Source: Batillaria attramentaria (taxonomy: Eukaryota; Mollusca; Gastropoda; Batillariidae). From it: a stretch of 64,000 nt of DNA. Below are positions 1-10,589 of this stretch, in pieces. The stretch spans positions 227,501-291,500 of the forward strand of contig JACVVK020000210.1 in the NCBI GenBank assembly GCA_018292915.2. The letters are read 5' to 3'. The stretch's first letter is position 1. The number at the start of each line of letters is the position of its first letter. Below the pieces are notes generated by a model. It was not told the origin of the DNA and ran no database searches. It saw nothing but the letters and a program-made list of their open reading frames with translations. The translations under genes were made by a program, and so were the position numbers.

Positions 1-231
1 CACAACACACACACAAAAAGGTTTTGGTGATGTGAGATATGGACAGAACTGTGAGGATGAAGCAATACGTTGTTGTTACATAGGGTACTGTTTTTGTTGT
101 TGTTGTTTTTTTGTTTTTGAAAAGGGGGAGGGGGGTATTAACATCAGGCATGGTTAAACTCAGTATAACAACTTCCAGTCTCTGTTCACAGAAAGCCATG
201 GCGTGGCTGCCCTCGTGGCAAGGTACTAGTG

Positions 232-232
<1 letters not shown>

Positions 233-295
<63 letters not shown>
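233..295. repeat. (CA)n microsatellite
   Basis: An uninterrupted CA dinucleotide run of about 62 bp is read directly in the sequence. Confidence 0.97.
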
Positions 296-296
<1 letters not shown>

Positions 297-933
297 ATCG
301 GGGAAAGGGTTGTTCGTTGGAGACAACAATCTCCCCTATCTATTAGAATAATAAAAAAAAATAAAAAATAAAAATAAAAACGTAGGCTGTACGCAGGTGG
401 CGAGCAAGCACTTTAACAGAACTATGCAAGTATCGAGACGCTGTGTTTTTGTCCTCCTCCCATAAACCCCCCTCGCGATATCTTCCGTGCACACGGTAGA
501 CGTGGGTTCCCTTTTCCCCTTTTTTGAAAACCCACATTTTTGGCTTTGTGTAACTCTCTACGAAGATGAAGCCAAGGAAGATCTTTACGCTATGCCCCTA
601 ACCGACTGTCTCCTAGCAAACCAGTTGGTGACATTGTTAGCAGGGACCCTGCCCACGCACCCAAAGGTGAGGAAGTTTGGCAAAAAATATATCCGCGGTA
701 AGGTGTGATTAAGCGACTATCTGGTGACAAAGCTTTTCCTGTAGCCAAAAACCACCTTTGTTGCTTTGTCGGGGGTGTGGCTTTTTTGTCGGTGAGGTCA
801 TGTTATTGTTGATATTTTGTGTCACGGGGTTTGTTATCCCGTCTTTACCTTAAGAATTACTTTTGTGTTGCCCATGGCTTCGGGTATGACTGTGAGGAAA
901 TGACAACCCATCCACCCACCGAACCATCCACCC

Positions 934-937
<4 letters not shown>

Positions 938-1017
<80 letters not shown>
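938..1017. repeat. (CA)n microsatellite
   Basis: An uninterrupted CA run of about 80 bp, followed at once by a short GCGTACG sequence. Confidence 0.97.
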
Positions 1018-1019
<2 letters not shown>

Positions 1020-1100
1020 GTACGTAAGATGACATCGACAAAGTTTAGAATCAAGTGTGTTTGGATGAGAGAAGGAGAGCGGAGGAAGAGGAGAGAGGGA

Positions 1101-1213
1101 AAATGAATGAATGAAAAAATGAATGAATGAATGAATGAATGAATGAATGAATTTTTGAAAGTGCATTTCAAGGGTACAAAAACAGCGTTTTCTTGGTGTT
1201 GCCACGGCTGTGC

Positions 1214-1256
<43 letters not shown>
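1101..1256. repeat. Dispersed repeat: (GAAT)n, core, (GA)n
   Basis: A GAAT tetranucleotide array (1101-1152) is followed by a core reading TTTCAAGGGTACAAA, then TTTCTTGGTGTTGCCACGGC, and ends in a (GA)n run (1218-1256). The same order of parts occurs at 18230-18388. This marks a dispersed family and not two chance microsatellites. A small SINE- or LINE-tail origin is possible but not shown. Confidence 0.7.
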
Positions 1257-1259
<3 letters not shown>

Positions 1260-3070
1260 TAACTTTCAGACCGATCCGCTTTAGGAAAATCGGCTTCATT
1301 TCTTGGTCACCCGATTCCCAACAAAAGCTGTGCCCAGTGCTGAGGTCAGAATACGTCGCCCAATACTACACAAGGGGGTCAGTCACACAATACGGGGTGG
1401 ACATAGTACCGGTACTCCAACGTCTAGCCACCCCGCTGTGTTGATATTTTCATTTCAGAAGCAGTTCATTCGCCTTGAGCTATGGACTCACACGTTCCGC
1501 GTGACTGACCTTTTCCCTGAATCGACTCCTATAACTTTAGAAACACTCGGTGAAATCTCGGTCTTTATTCTCTCGGCATTACCACGTCACCACTGTGAGA
1601 TATATCTCAAATAACAGGAATACCAACCTGTGTTGCCGTTGAAAAGGGTATCGTACATGGTATAATCCCCAGGGTTGAATACAGTTAAAAGGGTACATGG
1701 AATATGATCTGTATGCCCATACATGTGTGAAACCCCACATGAGTTGCCATAATAAAAGACTTGACAGTGTGTTTGAATCTGGGCTGCTTTTCCTTGCGTA
1801 CGTGCCAAAGTCGTGTCTATCAAACATGCAAATGACATGAACATAATCTAGGCCGATCTGACAGACGAGAAGCCCGTTTCAGGTGCTGGTTCATTGCCTA
1901 CTCAGTGTTCCCTGTGATTCGAAAATATATTATATACAAAGGGTCCTTGGGCCCCCCTACCCATATTTTTGAGGGACCCTTTGTAAAATTTAAGGGGGCC
2001 GCGGTCTTTGGTACAAACAGTCTGAAAGTCAAAACTATTTGTTGTTGTTGTTTACAAAAGCATTCAAGTAGGAGAGATGTATGTGAACTGATTGCAGCGT
2101 GTCAGCCATAGCGATTCGGCAAGGCGAAGAACCCGCACGCTTATCAAATAGCGCATTATCAGAGACCTAAAACGTGCGTCCGGTCCCCTGTTACGCGCTG
2201 TTCTCAAATTTGTGCGTCAATTTAAGAGTTTTGTGCGCACAAATACGCACACCTGTGCGTAATAGGGAACAGTGCCACAGCTTGCACGTTCCTACCAAGT
2301 AAGTTTGGGGTTGTGTTTGAATATATATATATTCTGCAACATACCAGTACAGACACATGTCAACCACACACGCGCCCTCTCTCTCTCCTCTCTCCACATA
2401 AAAATGCTTCTTACATACAGATATATGAGTAAAATCATGGATGTGCCAGATTGTGGGCATATATGTATGTGTACGAAAGCATATATATGTATATTAGGTA
2501 TATTTATGGATATGTATATCTATGATGTCACAGTATACTGTATAAGTTGCTGTATGTACACATACATATATGTACTCTACTCTATGTCCTATCTACAACC
2601 ATGAGTTGGTGTGTGTGGAAAAAGAAGTTCAATATTTTTTTTTTTTTTTAAAGTTTGGGGTTCTGCACCAGTGCCCTCACCAACTGTTCAGAAAGCGGAC
2701 AAACTGTCAAACAGTGTCAGTGGCCACATATGAAATGACTCAGAGGAAGTAAAACGGGTCTGTATACTCTGGTTACTCGGTAGCGTGAGTTAGACTATGT
2801 ACTTGAAAATGAACCATAAAACAGCGTTATTTCACCACTTAATAGGGCCTGACCGGACTGAGCGCAAATGTTCCTGCTGTGAACAAACCCAGTGCCCTGC
2901 CCTTCAAACGACGCAGCAGAATATGATTCAAACACACCCTGTTTTTTTCATTCAGTTTTTTTTTCTCACTGTGTAACGGGTACATGACTCAGAGAAAAAC
3001 CAATCCTAAACCAATTCAAAGGGTATGCACTTCCTTGATAATGTTACGGTGGAAATCTTAGTAAGACTCT

Positions 3071-3097
3071 GTGTGTGTGTGGGGGGGGGGGGGGGGC

Positions 3098-3138
<41 letters not shown>

Positions 3139-3145
3139 CGTGCGT

Positions 3146-3228
<83 letters not shown>

Positions 3229-3245
3229 GAGAGAGAGAGAGAGAG
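3071..3245. repeat. Compound (TG)n / poly-G / (GA)n tract
   Basis: A G-rich run near 3081-3098 is followed by about 120 bp of TG repeat interrupted by TGCG units, then by a GA run. All of this is low complexity. Confidence 0.95.
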
Positions 3246-3740
3246 TCCTGTTAATATCCATTCCACACCCATGTCACAGTGACGGTGAAAGGTATCCTAA
3301 ATACACAGTGAAATAGAGGCGTGAAAAAGTATCCCAGGTGCCACTAGTCAGTTTTATCGTCATAATCCCTCTGAACTGGCTGACAGCTTATCGGGTCATC
3401 TAGCCTTCAGTTTTTTTTACTACTCGGCGAAGCCTCGGCGACGTCCGATAAAAGGCAAGATCATGTTGTTTGACGACACGGCTACAGAATGCCGCGACGC
3501 AGCTATGCCAAACACGCTCCTTCGTACAATTACAGGTGTCAAGCCGGAATGCAGCGCCTTGCAAAGGAGTTGAAGAGAAGACGTGACAGAAATCCAAGGC
3601 CGTGAAAGAGTAGGGAGGTGTATGCCCTAGGCAACTCTATAAATACAAATATTTCAGTTATTAAACTCATACCTGGGTGTTGGGGGCTGCTTTGTGTTTT
3701 GAGGATCTGTGCTGTGACTGACGGGGGGCGTTGAGTGCAG

Positions 3741-4135
<395 letters not shown>

Positions 4136-4669
4136 GTACGTTTGTTACACCCCCACAGCGAGTATTAGCGGAAAACGACTCTACAAGCTCCAGTATACTA
4201 TTTCAGTCTACCAACACATAGAAACGAAACTGAAACCATCATTGGTCGTGTAAGCAAAAATGGGAACTCATTTCACAGGAAGGAAAGTGTAGGTGGGTAG
4301 CATCGTCCCACTGACACCTCAGACCTCAGGTTACGACCCCGTCAACAATAAACTGGAAACAGGAAAGCGCAGTGCAGTGCATCCTCTGCTTGAGTACCGG
4401 CGTATTTTTAGCTTAAATGGTTTCTGCGTAGACTGAGGCCGCAGCTACGCCATAGATGCCGCTTTGTACGCGCTATCGCGCCAGGGGCGCTCAAAAACGA
4501 AGTGTTTTCAACCCGGACAAAATCAAATTGATGAAGTGACGATGACGTAAAACGCAGCCGCAAATTTCATATTTACAATTACTGATAGACATCGTATCAA
4601 ACAACTGCGTATCAGTGTTGGTTAATGAAGCGTTACCACGAAAATAGACAGCGGGGGACATTTAACGAG

Positions 4670-4850
4670 ATGTGCACTGTGAAACACTGATATTACATCA
4701 AAGGTAGAGGAACAGAATCAGTTGTTTTTTTCCCCCTTTAATTTCCTTTCTTTTGAGTAACTGCGTGGAATATTGACGAGAAATTAACACTTGTGAAACA
4801 TTGATGTAACATCAAAGATATAGGAGCAGTCTTCTAACGGAGCCGTGTTT
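4670..4850 (+). repeat. Diverged local tandem duplication
   Basis: The sequence TGTGAAACACTGATATTACATCAAAGGT (starting near 4678) recurs in altered form near 4793 as TGTGAAACATTGATGTAACATCAAAG. Each copy is followed by AGGAACAG or AGGAGCAG and a T-rich stretch. The unit is about 115 bp. No coding potential is seen. Confidence 0.6.
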
Positions 4851-5058
4851 TTTTTTCTCTTTTTTTTCCTTTTAGTTTCCTTTTTGTACCGTCCTTGCCT
4901 GTAATATCAAAGTCTCTATGTTCGAAATGGGTGTTGAGGGGGAAAAACAGCCGCTTACAAAGCTGTAAGGCTGTGTGCCAAATGCTGCGACCATTTTCGT
5001 AACTTCTTGCGACTTCTACTATAACTTTCCTTGATCTAACCCTTCCATGCATGTACTA

Positions 5059-5064
5059 CATGTC
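5059..5064 (+). repeat. Target-site duplication, left copy
   Basis: CATGTC lies directly outside the left end (AGTAGT) of the palindromic Polinton. It is repeated in direct orientation at 16085-16090, directly outside the right end (ACTACT). Polinton integrases are known to make 6-bp duplications. Confidence 0.92.
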
Positions 5065-5097
5065 AGTAGTGTATGGTACGCCTTTCGATATCCAAAA

Positions 5098-5183
5098 TGA
5101 CGTCACATCACGTGACCGGAAGTAGGTCACCGGAAGTAGGTCACCGGAAGTGGGTCACCGGAAGTGGGTCACCGGAAGTGGGG
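5098..5183 (+). promoter_or_regulatory. TIR motif cluster: CRE, E-box, ETS-site array
   Basis: Just inside the left terminus lie a full CRE palindrome TGACGTCA (5098-5105), an E-box CACGTG (5109-5114), and a 14-bp tandem array with five copies of CCGGAAGT (5116-5183). CCGGAAGT matches the canonical ETS-family core. The cluster lies about 500 bp upstream of the inward ORF starting at 5690. It looks like an enhancer or promoter carried by the terminal repeat; function is inferred from the motifs alone. Confidence 0.65.
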
Positions 5184-5592
5184 TGGTGTGTAGGGTTGAA
5201 TGGTGGTATAGGAACAAAGGGGTATTGTGTTGTGAAGGTTGAAACAATGGGTATTGTTAGGGAGTGAAGAGGGGGTTATTGTGTTGGGGAGACAATGGGG
5301 TGGGGTGAATGTCCTGGCTGGGGTTGAATGGTGGTATTGGAGGAGAGGGGGTAGGGTATTGTGGTGGAGAAAGTTGAAACAATGGGTATTGAAAGAAAGG
5401 GTTAGTGTGAAAAGAGAATGGTTGGGAAGGGGTGAATGTCCTGGCTGGGGTTGAATGGGGTGGTGGGGGACAATGATCGGTTGGTGAAAGCGTGGAGGGA
5501 GGGAAAGGGGGGTGAATGGAGAGTGCTGACGTCAAGGCTAAAAAAAGAAGAGGAGAGAAGGGGACAATGGGAAGGAGAGTGAAAAGGTCGCG

Positions 5593-5630
<38 letters not shown>

Positions 5631-5689
5631 GGAAATGGGGTTTTGTGAATGTGTCTCTGTGTTTGAATGGTAGTGTTGTCGTGGTCGTC

Positions 5690-6229
5690 ATGGCGAGCGT
5701 ATGTGGAACGTATGTGGCGAAGAATGTTTGTTTGTGGGGGAGGACTGCGGGAACATGGAAGAAACCACGCTCATGGATGGATGTTGATGGTACGAGTAGC
5801 TTACCGGTGATGATTTGGAATGGTCAGTATTCGTTACGTGACCGGCGTGCTCAGCGTCCAGTGCAGATGTTGTTTAGCGGTGAATGTTTTCCACTGGAAG
5901 TGTGTGATGCGGCTGATTTATGCGGTGATGTGCAATCGTTTGCACCGTATGGGAGATGTATGGAGGTATTGAATGGAGCGCAGACAGCGCTTGGTGGAGA
6001 AACAATGGCCTTGATTTTACCACCGTCGGAACAAGTGACTATTTTGACTTTGGGACGAGCACACGAGACACTGGGGTGTCGTCAGATATTGAGAGATGAT
6101 AGTGGTGGTATGAAAAGGCTGCGTGACTGTAGTGGAATGGACGTGGCTGAGCCATGGATGGAGTATCGGTGGGTGATGGATGAGGCTGGGACAGTGACTG
6201 AGTCTTCTCCCGAGTGGTTGTTTGGTTAA
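5690..6229 (+). CDS. Orphan Polinton ORF beside the TIR, left copy
   Basis: I chose the second in-frame ATG (5690, context GTCATGG, 179 aa), because the first (5645, 194 aa) has a poor start context and adds only a short leader. I recognise no family. The protein has scattered cysteines, a WKKPRSWMD stretch and a hydrophobic MALILPP segment, and no transmembrane helix or known catalytic motif. It points inward from the terminal repeat, opposite to the virion genes, directly downstream of the CRE/E-box/ETS cluster. It could be an early or accessory gene; that is inference from position. The right copy encodes the same protein. Confidence 0.6.
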   Translation: MASVCGTYVAKNVCLWGRTAGTWKKPRSWMDVDGTSSLPVMIWNGQYSLRDRRAQRPVQMLFSGECFPLEVCDAADLCGDVQSFAPYGRCMEVLNGAQTALGGETMALILPPSEQVTILTLGRAHETLGCRQILRDDSGGMKRLRDCSGMDVAEPWMEYRWVMDEAGTVTESSPEWLFG

Positions 6230-6324
6230 AAAGTGTATGTGACATATCCATGACAGTGAGGTGTAGTAGGTGAAATAAAAGACAGAGACAAAAAGGTTTG
6301 TTTTTTGTTGTTGTTGTTGTTGTT

Positions 6325-6326
<2 letters not shown>

Positions 6327-6361
<35 letters not shown>

Positions 6362-6497
6362 TAAATAGAGACCAGTCATGTGAATTATGTACACTATATA
6401 CATTTTATTTATTTTTTTTTTCATAGAACCACAAGACATCATTATCGAAATAAAACAAGGAAGAAGCGGTAATAATGGAACAAAAACCTCATGATTT

Positions 6498-6540
<43 letters not shown>
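6327..6540. repeat. CA tracts in left arm between protease and orphan ORF
   Basis: Two CA runs (6327-6358 and about 6499-6540) separate the convergent 3' ends of the orphan ORF and the protease gene. Their mates in the right arm (about 14581-14634 and 14791-14822) and the A-rich tract between them differ in length. They account for most of the size difference between the arms. Confidence 0.9.
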
Positions 6541-6543
<3 letters not shown>

Positions 6544-6544
6544 A

Positions 6545-7021
6545 CTATGATGACTGAAATGGTAAATTGGGAAAATATTGTCTGACGACACTATGTACAA
6601 ACGGATCATTCCAAGGAGAATTTAAACGCTGTAAAATGTTCGAATATGGCGTACCTCGACAACGCAGCATTAAATACACCACACAATACTGTCCACACAC
6701 CATTGTATCCTCCTGTAATGGTACATCACTATATACATAACGGGAACACCCGTCTAACAGTTTTTGGCACGCTGGGATGGGTGGCTGTCCGTAACTGTCA
6801 AAGTATTCACCCATCCGTCTATCAGGATCTAAATACATAGCCACCCAGTGAGACCCGGGTAAATGTGATGGATCGAGATTGACAACAAACGCCACAGGGC
6901 CGTCCCCTTCACGTCGCTGCGGTAGACGTGTAGGGAGCTGGTCGGACGCGCACACATCTCTCACCACTGGTTGTGTGTAAGGGTCCCACCGTAGTAGGGT
7001 CCGTAGCTGGTTGGTATCCAT
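6545..7021 (-). CDS. Adenain-like cysteine protease (PRO), left copy
   Basis: The 158-aa product fits the Polinton protease, a member of the adenovirus-maturation-protease (C5/ULP1-like) group thought to process virion proteins. Visible active-site residues are His58 in GSHWVAMYL, Asp75 in EYFDSYG, Gln103 as probable oxyanion residue, and Cys109 in VCGQYC. Their order and spacing match the family. The start lies 2 bp after the stop of the large capsid gene, as in a tightly packed cluster. The two differences from the right-arm copy are synonymous. Confidence 0.88.
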   Translation of the reverse strand: MDTNQLRTLLRWDPYTQPVVRDVCASDQLPTRLPQRREGDGPVAFVVNLDPSHLPGSHWVAMYLDPDRRMGEYFDSYGQPPIPACQKLLDGCSRYVYSDVPLQEDTMVCGQYCVVYLMLRCRGTPYSNILQRLNSPWNDPFVHSVVRQYFPNLPFQSS

Positions 7022-7023
7022 TT

Positions 7024-8337
7024 TCAGTTGGTGAAATCTACCAGAATGTTACGGTGTTTGTCCACTTCCAGTAAATTCTGAAATTCTGCGTGAGCGACGA
7101 TGTTGATGGTGTCTGCCAGAGCCTGCGCGAAATGAATTTCTAGTCGCATGGTACCCTGCTTTATCAGCTGGGCGTGCTCGGCATCACCTGACTGGTCAGC
7201 TGTCAAGTCAAAGGCGAACAAGGTGAATCCTCCTCCAAAGTCTGCGTAGGAAATATTGTTTCCCTCATCTGTCAAAGCTTTGCCCACTCCTTCACACAGC
7301 GCCAAGTAAGACCGGGCGTACAGGTTCAACCCAAAGTTGGGCGTGAGCGGTTTGGCCGGAATGCTGCGCCCTCCCACATTCAGACAGATGTAGTTCATGT
7401 TGAAATGCTGAAAGTTGAAGGGGTTGTGTTCGTAACTGCCGTGGAAGGCATGATTGACTGTGAGTCCGATGACAAGTCGCGTCGGTAGCTGACCCAAGAA
7501 CAAATTTTCTTTATTGATCTGTAGCGCTCCCTGTGGTACGGCAAACACTTTAGTCACGACACGTTTCAAGGGGTACTTGATGTTGGCGTGTTGTAGTGTC
7601 TGTAGATGAGCCATCTGAATGCTGGGGTTGATCTTGACTTTGCGTACAAATAAACTGATGTCTTCAATGTTGATTTTGAAGTCTGCTCCCCCTTGCAGAG
7701 AATGTAAGCTGAAGGCATCTCTACTGCGCACCAGACGTAGTTTCATGCTGACGCCGTTGACCAACAGTTTTTCTTGTTGAAAAAAGTCGAGGTGAAGACG
7801 TCCCATGAGCTCTACAGATCGGCTTTGGTTAATCAGACGTCGTCTATCTCTCAGCCCGTGATTGTCCGCAGGGGCAGCCTCCATCTGTCCTGCCCTGTCC
7901 TTGTACCACATGGCGGCCTGTAGGTGCGTGTTTTTGGCATCTGTTCCATAGGACAGCAGCGTTTCCAGATAGGCTCGGTAGCTGTATGTATTGTTCGAGT
8001 TGGTGATGATTGTTTCATTCAAAGACAGATCAATCTGACTCCACAAAGTATGTAAGAGTAAATTTTCCGGTCCCACTGGTGGATCATTTGCTAGGTTTGT
8101 ACCATCACCATTCAGCACGCGGAGTTTGACATACAAGTAGGTGTCACTAGGGTCGATGTATTCCACGTCACTGGAGGACACAAAGAACTCGACAGGCCCG
8201 GTATCCGTGACGGTGGAAAGAGGTCGATGTTCGATGTGTTGTGAATCTTCAATGGCTGTCTGTGTCGGAGGTACGCGGAACAGATCGAGTTCTGATTTGA
8301 CACATGGTCCAGACTGTTTGTGAATGAGCTCCGTCAT
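7024..8337 (-). CDS. Polinton large capsid protein, left copy
   Basis: The 437-aa product belongs to the family often annotated in invertebrate genomes as 'F54H12.2-like', which occurs in Polintons and adintovirus-like elements together with the protease and penton genes. I read it as the major (hexon-like, double jelly-roll) capsid protein. The family recognition comes from residues such as SELDLFRVPPTQT near the N-terminus and LFLGQLPTRLVIG in the second half; the fold assignment is from literature and was not tested here. The frame is open throughout and appears identical to the right copy. It lies 5 bp downstream of the basic minor virion gene. Confidence 0.8.
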   Translation of the reverse strand: MTELIHKQSGPCVKSELDLFRVPPTQTAIEDSQHIEHRPLSTVTDTGPVEFFVSSSDVEYIDPSDTYLYVKLRVLNGDGTNLANDPPVGPENLLLHTLWSQIDLSLNETIITNSNNTYSYRAYLETLLSYGTDAKNTHLQAAMWYKDRAGQMEAAPADNHGLRDRRRLINQSRSVELMGRLHLDFFQQEKLLVNGVSMKLRLVRSRDAFSLHSLQGGADFKINIEDISLFVRKVKINPSIQMAHLQTLQHANIKYPLKRVVTKVFAVPQGALQINKENLFLGQLPTRLVIGLTVNHAFHGSYEHNPFNFQHFNMNYICLNVGGRSIPAKPLTPNFGLNLYARSYLALCEGVGKALTDEGNNISYADFGGGFTLFAFDLTADQSGDAEHAQLIKQGTMRLEIHFAQALADTINIVAHAEFQNLLEVDKHRNILVDFTN

Positions 8338-8342
8338 GCTGT

Positions 8343-8786
8343 CTAACCGAAAATGTCACGCTTCTGACGACGTTTTGTTTTGGTGCGACGTCGCTTCCCT
8401 GCTGCTGTTGATGCACGCACGCCTGGTGGCCCTGCGGACGATGATGATGATGGACGTTTTCGTACGGCACCCACCACCAATCCTTTCCCGAGTTCTTTCA
8501 GTTGTTGTAAACCTCGGCTTTTCACAGCCTCTTTTACACCGCGCCCTTTTGTAACGTCTTGCAACACATCCGAGCCGAAACTAAGCAGGCGTTTTGGTAC
8601 TTCGCTTTTTAATACCCGCCCGATCGAGGGGACAATGAACCCACGCAGCGCCTTGCCAAACAAAGAGCCTAGCCCATGGCCTCGCTGATAGCGGCCACCG
8701 GCAAAGAATGGTAGACCGTGCCCTATTTGCGAAGCATAATAGTCATTGTACACCCGCGCTGGAAGATCGACGAAAGGATGACGCAT
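8343..8786 (-). CDS. Basic minor virion protein, left copy
   Basis: The 147-aa product has a Gly-rich N-terminal part (FFAGGRYQRGHGLGSLFGKALRG), a helical middle, a serine run, and a strongly basic tail (KRRRTKTKRRQKR). Small Gly-rich or basic proteins of this sort sit between penton and capsid genes in Polintons and resemble adenovirus core or pVI-type proteins. The assignment rests on position and composition only. Confidence 0.6.
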   Translation of the reverse strand: MRHPFVDLPARVYNDYYASQIGHGLPFFAGGRYQRGHGLGSLFGKALRGFIVPSIGRVLKSEVPKRLLSFGSDVLQDVTKGRGVKEAVKSRGLQQLKELGKGLVVGAVRKRPSSSSSAGPPGVRASTAAGKRRRTKTKRRQKRDIFG

Positions 8787-8800
8787 TGTTGTTATTGTTG

Positions 8801-9625
8801 TCAGGGAATACGCCGCCGCAGTTGAAGTGTCAGAATGACTTCTCCCTGTTCAAATGGAATAAGTTCGCCCTTACCGTTTCTTATATTCACTTCGATGTGG
8901 TCAAAGCTGTTGAACTTGATCGGGATAAACTGAACGTTGTGAAAACTGTGAAAGGCCACTTCTCCACGATACCCAGTTAACGGTACCATCCTCAACAAAG
9001 GGGCGCGTGTGTCTCCCACAATGCGGTCTTCAATAATACTGAGGTAAACGTACAGACATCCCACCGCTTGGTTGACGTTGGCCACATGTTCAGCAAACAC
9101 ATGTTTTTCACCGCTATGATGTCTCGCTTTAAAGCCCAACAGTTGTGTCAAGTCGGGAGACATGATGAGCATGATCCCTGGACCTAGCGTCAGGATGACT
9201 TTTCCCAGCTCTTTTTTGTAGTAAAACATGTCTTGCCATTGCACTTTGGGAATGTTAGGGATGGGCGGTGCTTGATCTGTTTTGAAGGTCTTCGGGATTT
9301 CATGATTGATCATCGTGATCAAATGCGCTACGCTGTCGTAATGGCCTGCAGGTAGTCGCACCGTATGTTCGATAAAGACTGGCTGATTAGCGCTCTCCCT
9401 TTTACGAATATTCAACCACATAGCAGCGGGTTTGATGTTGAGCCAGCTCCGTGGAAAAACAATGTCCACCAAACCCACTTCATAGTGACCGCGTAGATCT
9501 ATGGGTGGGTCCAGCTTGGTCGTGTAGGAAGATAACGTGTTGTTGGGGTACAACGCCATAGAGGCATTGCTGGGAAGAGTTAGATAGAAACTCGAGGGTG
9601 CGTAGGGGACCGTCGCGCCCGCCAT
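8801..9625 (-). CDS. Penton-like minor capsid protein, left copy
   Basis: I chose the internal start (9625) giving 274 aa and beginning MAGATVPYAPSSFYLTLPS. A frame extended to 9724 adds a low-complexity Ser/Asn/Gln leader coded by the CAG repeat that the membrane-protein gene reads as poly-Ala. Penton-type minor capsid proteins of Polintons are about this length, with a single jelly-roll fold. Two features fit: an N-terminal strand-rich region with NTLSSYTTKLDPPIDL, and a downstream GHYEVGLVDIVFPRSW segment. The start overlaps the end of the membrane-protein gene. Confidence 0.75.
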   Translation of the reverse strand: MAGATVPYAPSSFYLTLPSNASMALYPNNTLSSYTTKLDPPIDLRGHYEVGLVDIVFPRSWLNIKPAAMWLNIRKRESANQPVFIEHTVRLPAGHYDSVAHLITMINHEIPKTFKTDQAPPIPNIPKVQWQDMFYYKKELGKVILTLGPGIMLIMSPDLTQLLGFKARHHSGEKHVFAEHVANVNQAVGCLYVYLSIIEDRIVGDTRAPLLRMVPLTGYRGEVAFHSFHNVQFIPIKFNSFDHIEVNIRNGKGELIPFEQGEVILTLQLRRRIP

Positions 9626-9933
9626 CCTGCTGCTGCTGCTGCTGCTGTTGTTCCCACTGTGACCGGTTTGAGGGATGGGTTGGGTAGTAGGTAACCGATG
9701 TTGGCAGACAGGAGTGATGTCCAAAGAGTGGTGTTGTGATCACTGGTGGAAAGGTTATAGATGGCAGCAATGATGACCGTCACGGCAGCAAAGACTTGTG
9801 CGAAAAAGACGACATGATTTTTCCTGGGATGTGGCTCCAATCGACATTGATCCGATACTGTAGGAGGAGGAGAAGTAGAAGGAGGAGAAGACGAAGTAGG
9901 AGATGGACCACTATCCACCGCGCTCGCATCCAT
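9580..9933 (-). CDS. Small Polinton membrane protein, left copy
   Basis: The 117-aa product has a Ser/Pro-rich N-terminus (1-30), a hydrophobic helix near residues 41-59 (VVFFAQVFAAVTVIIAAIY), a second hydrophobic stretch near 70-84 ending LLPNPS, and a short poly-Ala and basic tail. Small membrane proteins of this kind recur in animal Polintons, but I know no established function. It lies 24 bp downstream of the integrase stop and overlaps the penton gene by 46 nt in another frame. Confidence 0.65.
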   Translation of the reverse strand: MDASAVDSGPSPTSSSPPSTSPPPTVSDQCRLEPHPRKNHVVFFAQVFAAVTVIIAAIYNLSTSDHNTTLWTSLLSANIGYLLPNPSLKPVTVGTTAAAAAAGWRARRSPTHPRVSI

Positions 9934-9957
9934 GTCTGTTGTGCGAGTGTCTGAGAC

Positions 9958-10533
9958 TCAGTTTTTATAGCGTTTCCGAATGGTGGCGACGGGAATCCAG
10001 CTGTTAAATTCATCCGAATAGCCTAACCATTTGACCAGCACTTGTCTACCACGACGACGTAACACTTTCTCGATTTTATACACGCCTGTGTCATGTACTT
10101 TTTGCAGTTCTGGTTCGTAAAATGTTCCTTTGATCAGCTCACCGCGGTCATCACGAATGGTGTAGACATAAGGGTGTGTCTTGAGTCGTCGGTGAATGGT
10201 GAAGAGCTCCTGTGTCCATTTGGGTACGTATCCCTTTTGAAAGGCTCGTCGCGCTTGAGCGAGACGCACACGGTCGCCGATCGAAAACTTGGGTTGCGGA
10301 CGTGGTGTTTGAAAGGCTCGTTCCATAGCTTTCCCATACAGCGCCATATACACTTGATCTTGGTTGTGTGGTCCCACCAGACGTGGTTGGGTGCGAATGG
10401 AGCGATGATAAGTAGCATTGTAACTATCCACCAGAGCTTGGAGCACATCGATGTAGCGCTTTGTGTTGTGATGGGTGAAATAACGGTACATACGCCCTTT
10501 CAATGTACGTTGAAATCGTTCCACAACAGCGGC
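9958..10533 (-). pseudogene. Integrase C-terminal fragment, left copy
   Basis: This is a truncated retrovirus-type DDE integrase of the Polinton kind. It keeps the third catalytic acidic residue (Glu of VVERFQRTLK), the C-terminal domain, and a chromodomain (YKIEKVL then VLVKWLGY). The zinc-binding N-terminus and the first two catalytic Asp residues are missing. The frame happens to run on through the spacer into the opposite arm (to 10620), but those residues are antisense to integrase and are not native. It cannot be catalytically active as it stands. Confidence 0.88.
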
Positions 10534-10589
10534 AGTTGCTGCAAAGACATCATATTCACTTTTACACCAGCCAAAACGAGGACACCAAA
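10534..10589 (+). other. Unpaired central spacer of the palindrome
   Basis: These 56 bp are the only part of the element without an inverted partner. On the + strand they encode integrase residues (a motif reading HFYTSQNEDTK) in frame with the right-arm integrase. The left junction holds an imperfect hairpin, CAACAGC then GGCA then GTTGCTG. This would fit a short-homology snap-back of a displaced strand, but that mechanism is inference. Confidence 0.9.

Larger units (their letters stand above)
5065..10533 (-). repeat. Left arm of palindromic Polinton
   Basis: This 5,469-bp arm is the reverse complement of 10590-16084. Coordinates pair to the sum 21123 near the centre and 21149 near the ends. 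The 26-bp shift comes from length changes at CA, A-rich and GTT tracts around 6300-6540. Two substitutions in the protease gene (6717-6724 versus its mate at 14399-14410) are both synonymous. All ORFs of the arm remain open. Confidence 0.95.

Noticed and set aside
819..1205. Open frames of Cys-Val or His-Thr repeats
   Set aside because: They are translations of CA/TG microsatellites; the same applies to similar frames at 3006-4221, 19607-20462, 34032-34421, 39004-39359, 55686-56152, 56417-56800, 58662-59108 and 61260-61538.
5239..5691. Pro/Thr/His-rich frame on the minus strand of the left arm (mirror at 15458-15892)
   Set aside because: It follows from low-complexity TTGAATGG and GGGG repeats near the TIR and shows no domain.
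6017..6535. Minus-strand frame overlapping the orphan ORF (mirror at 14584-15132)
   Set aside because: Begins in a CA tract and has a poly-Gln run from the GTT repeat; the opposite strand ORF is more protein-like.
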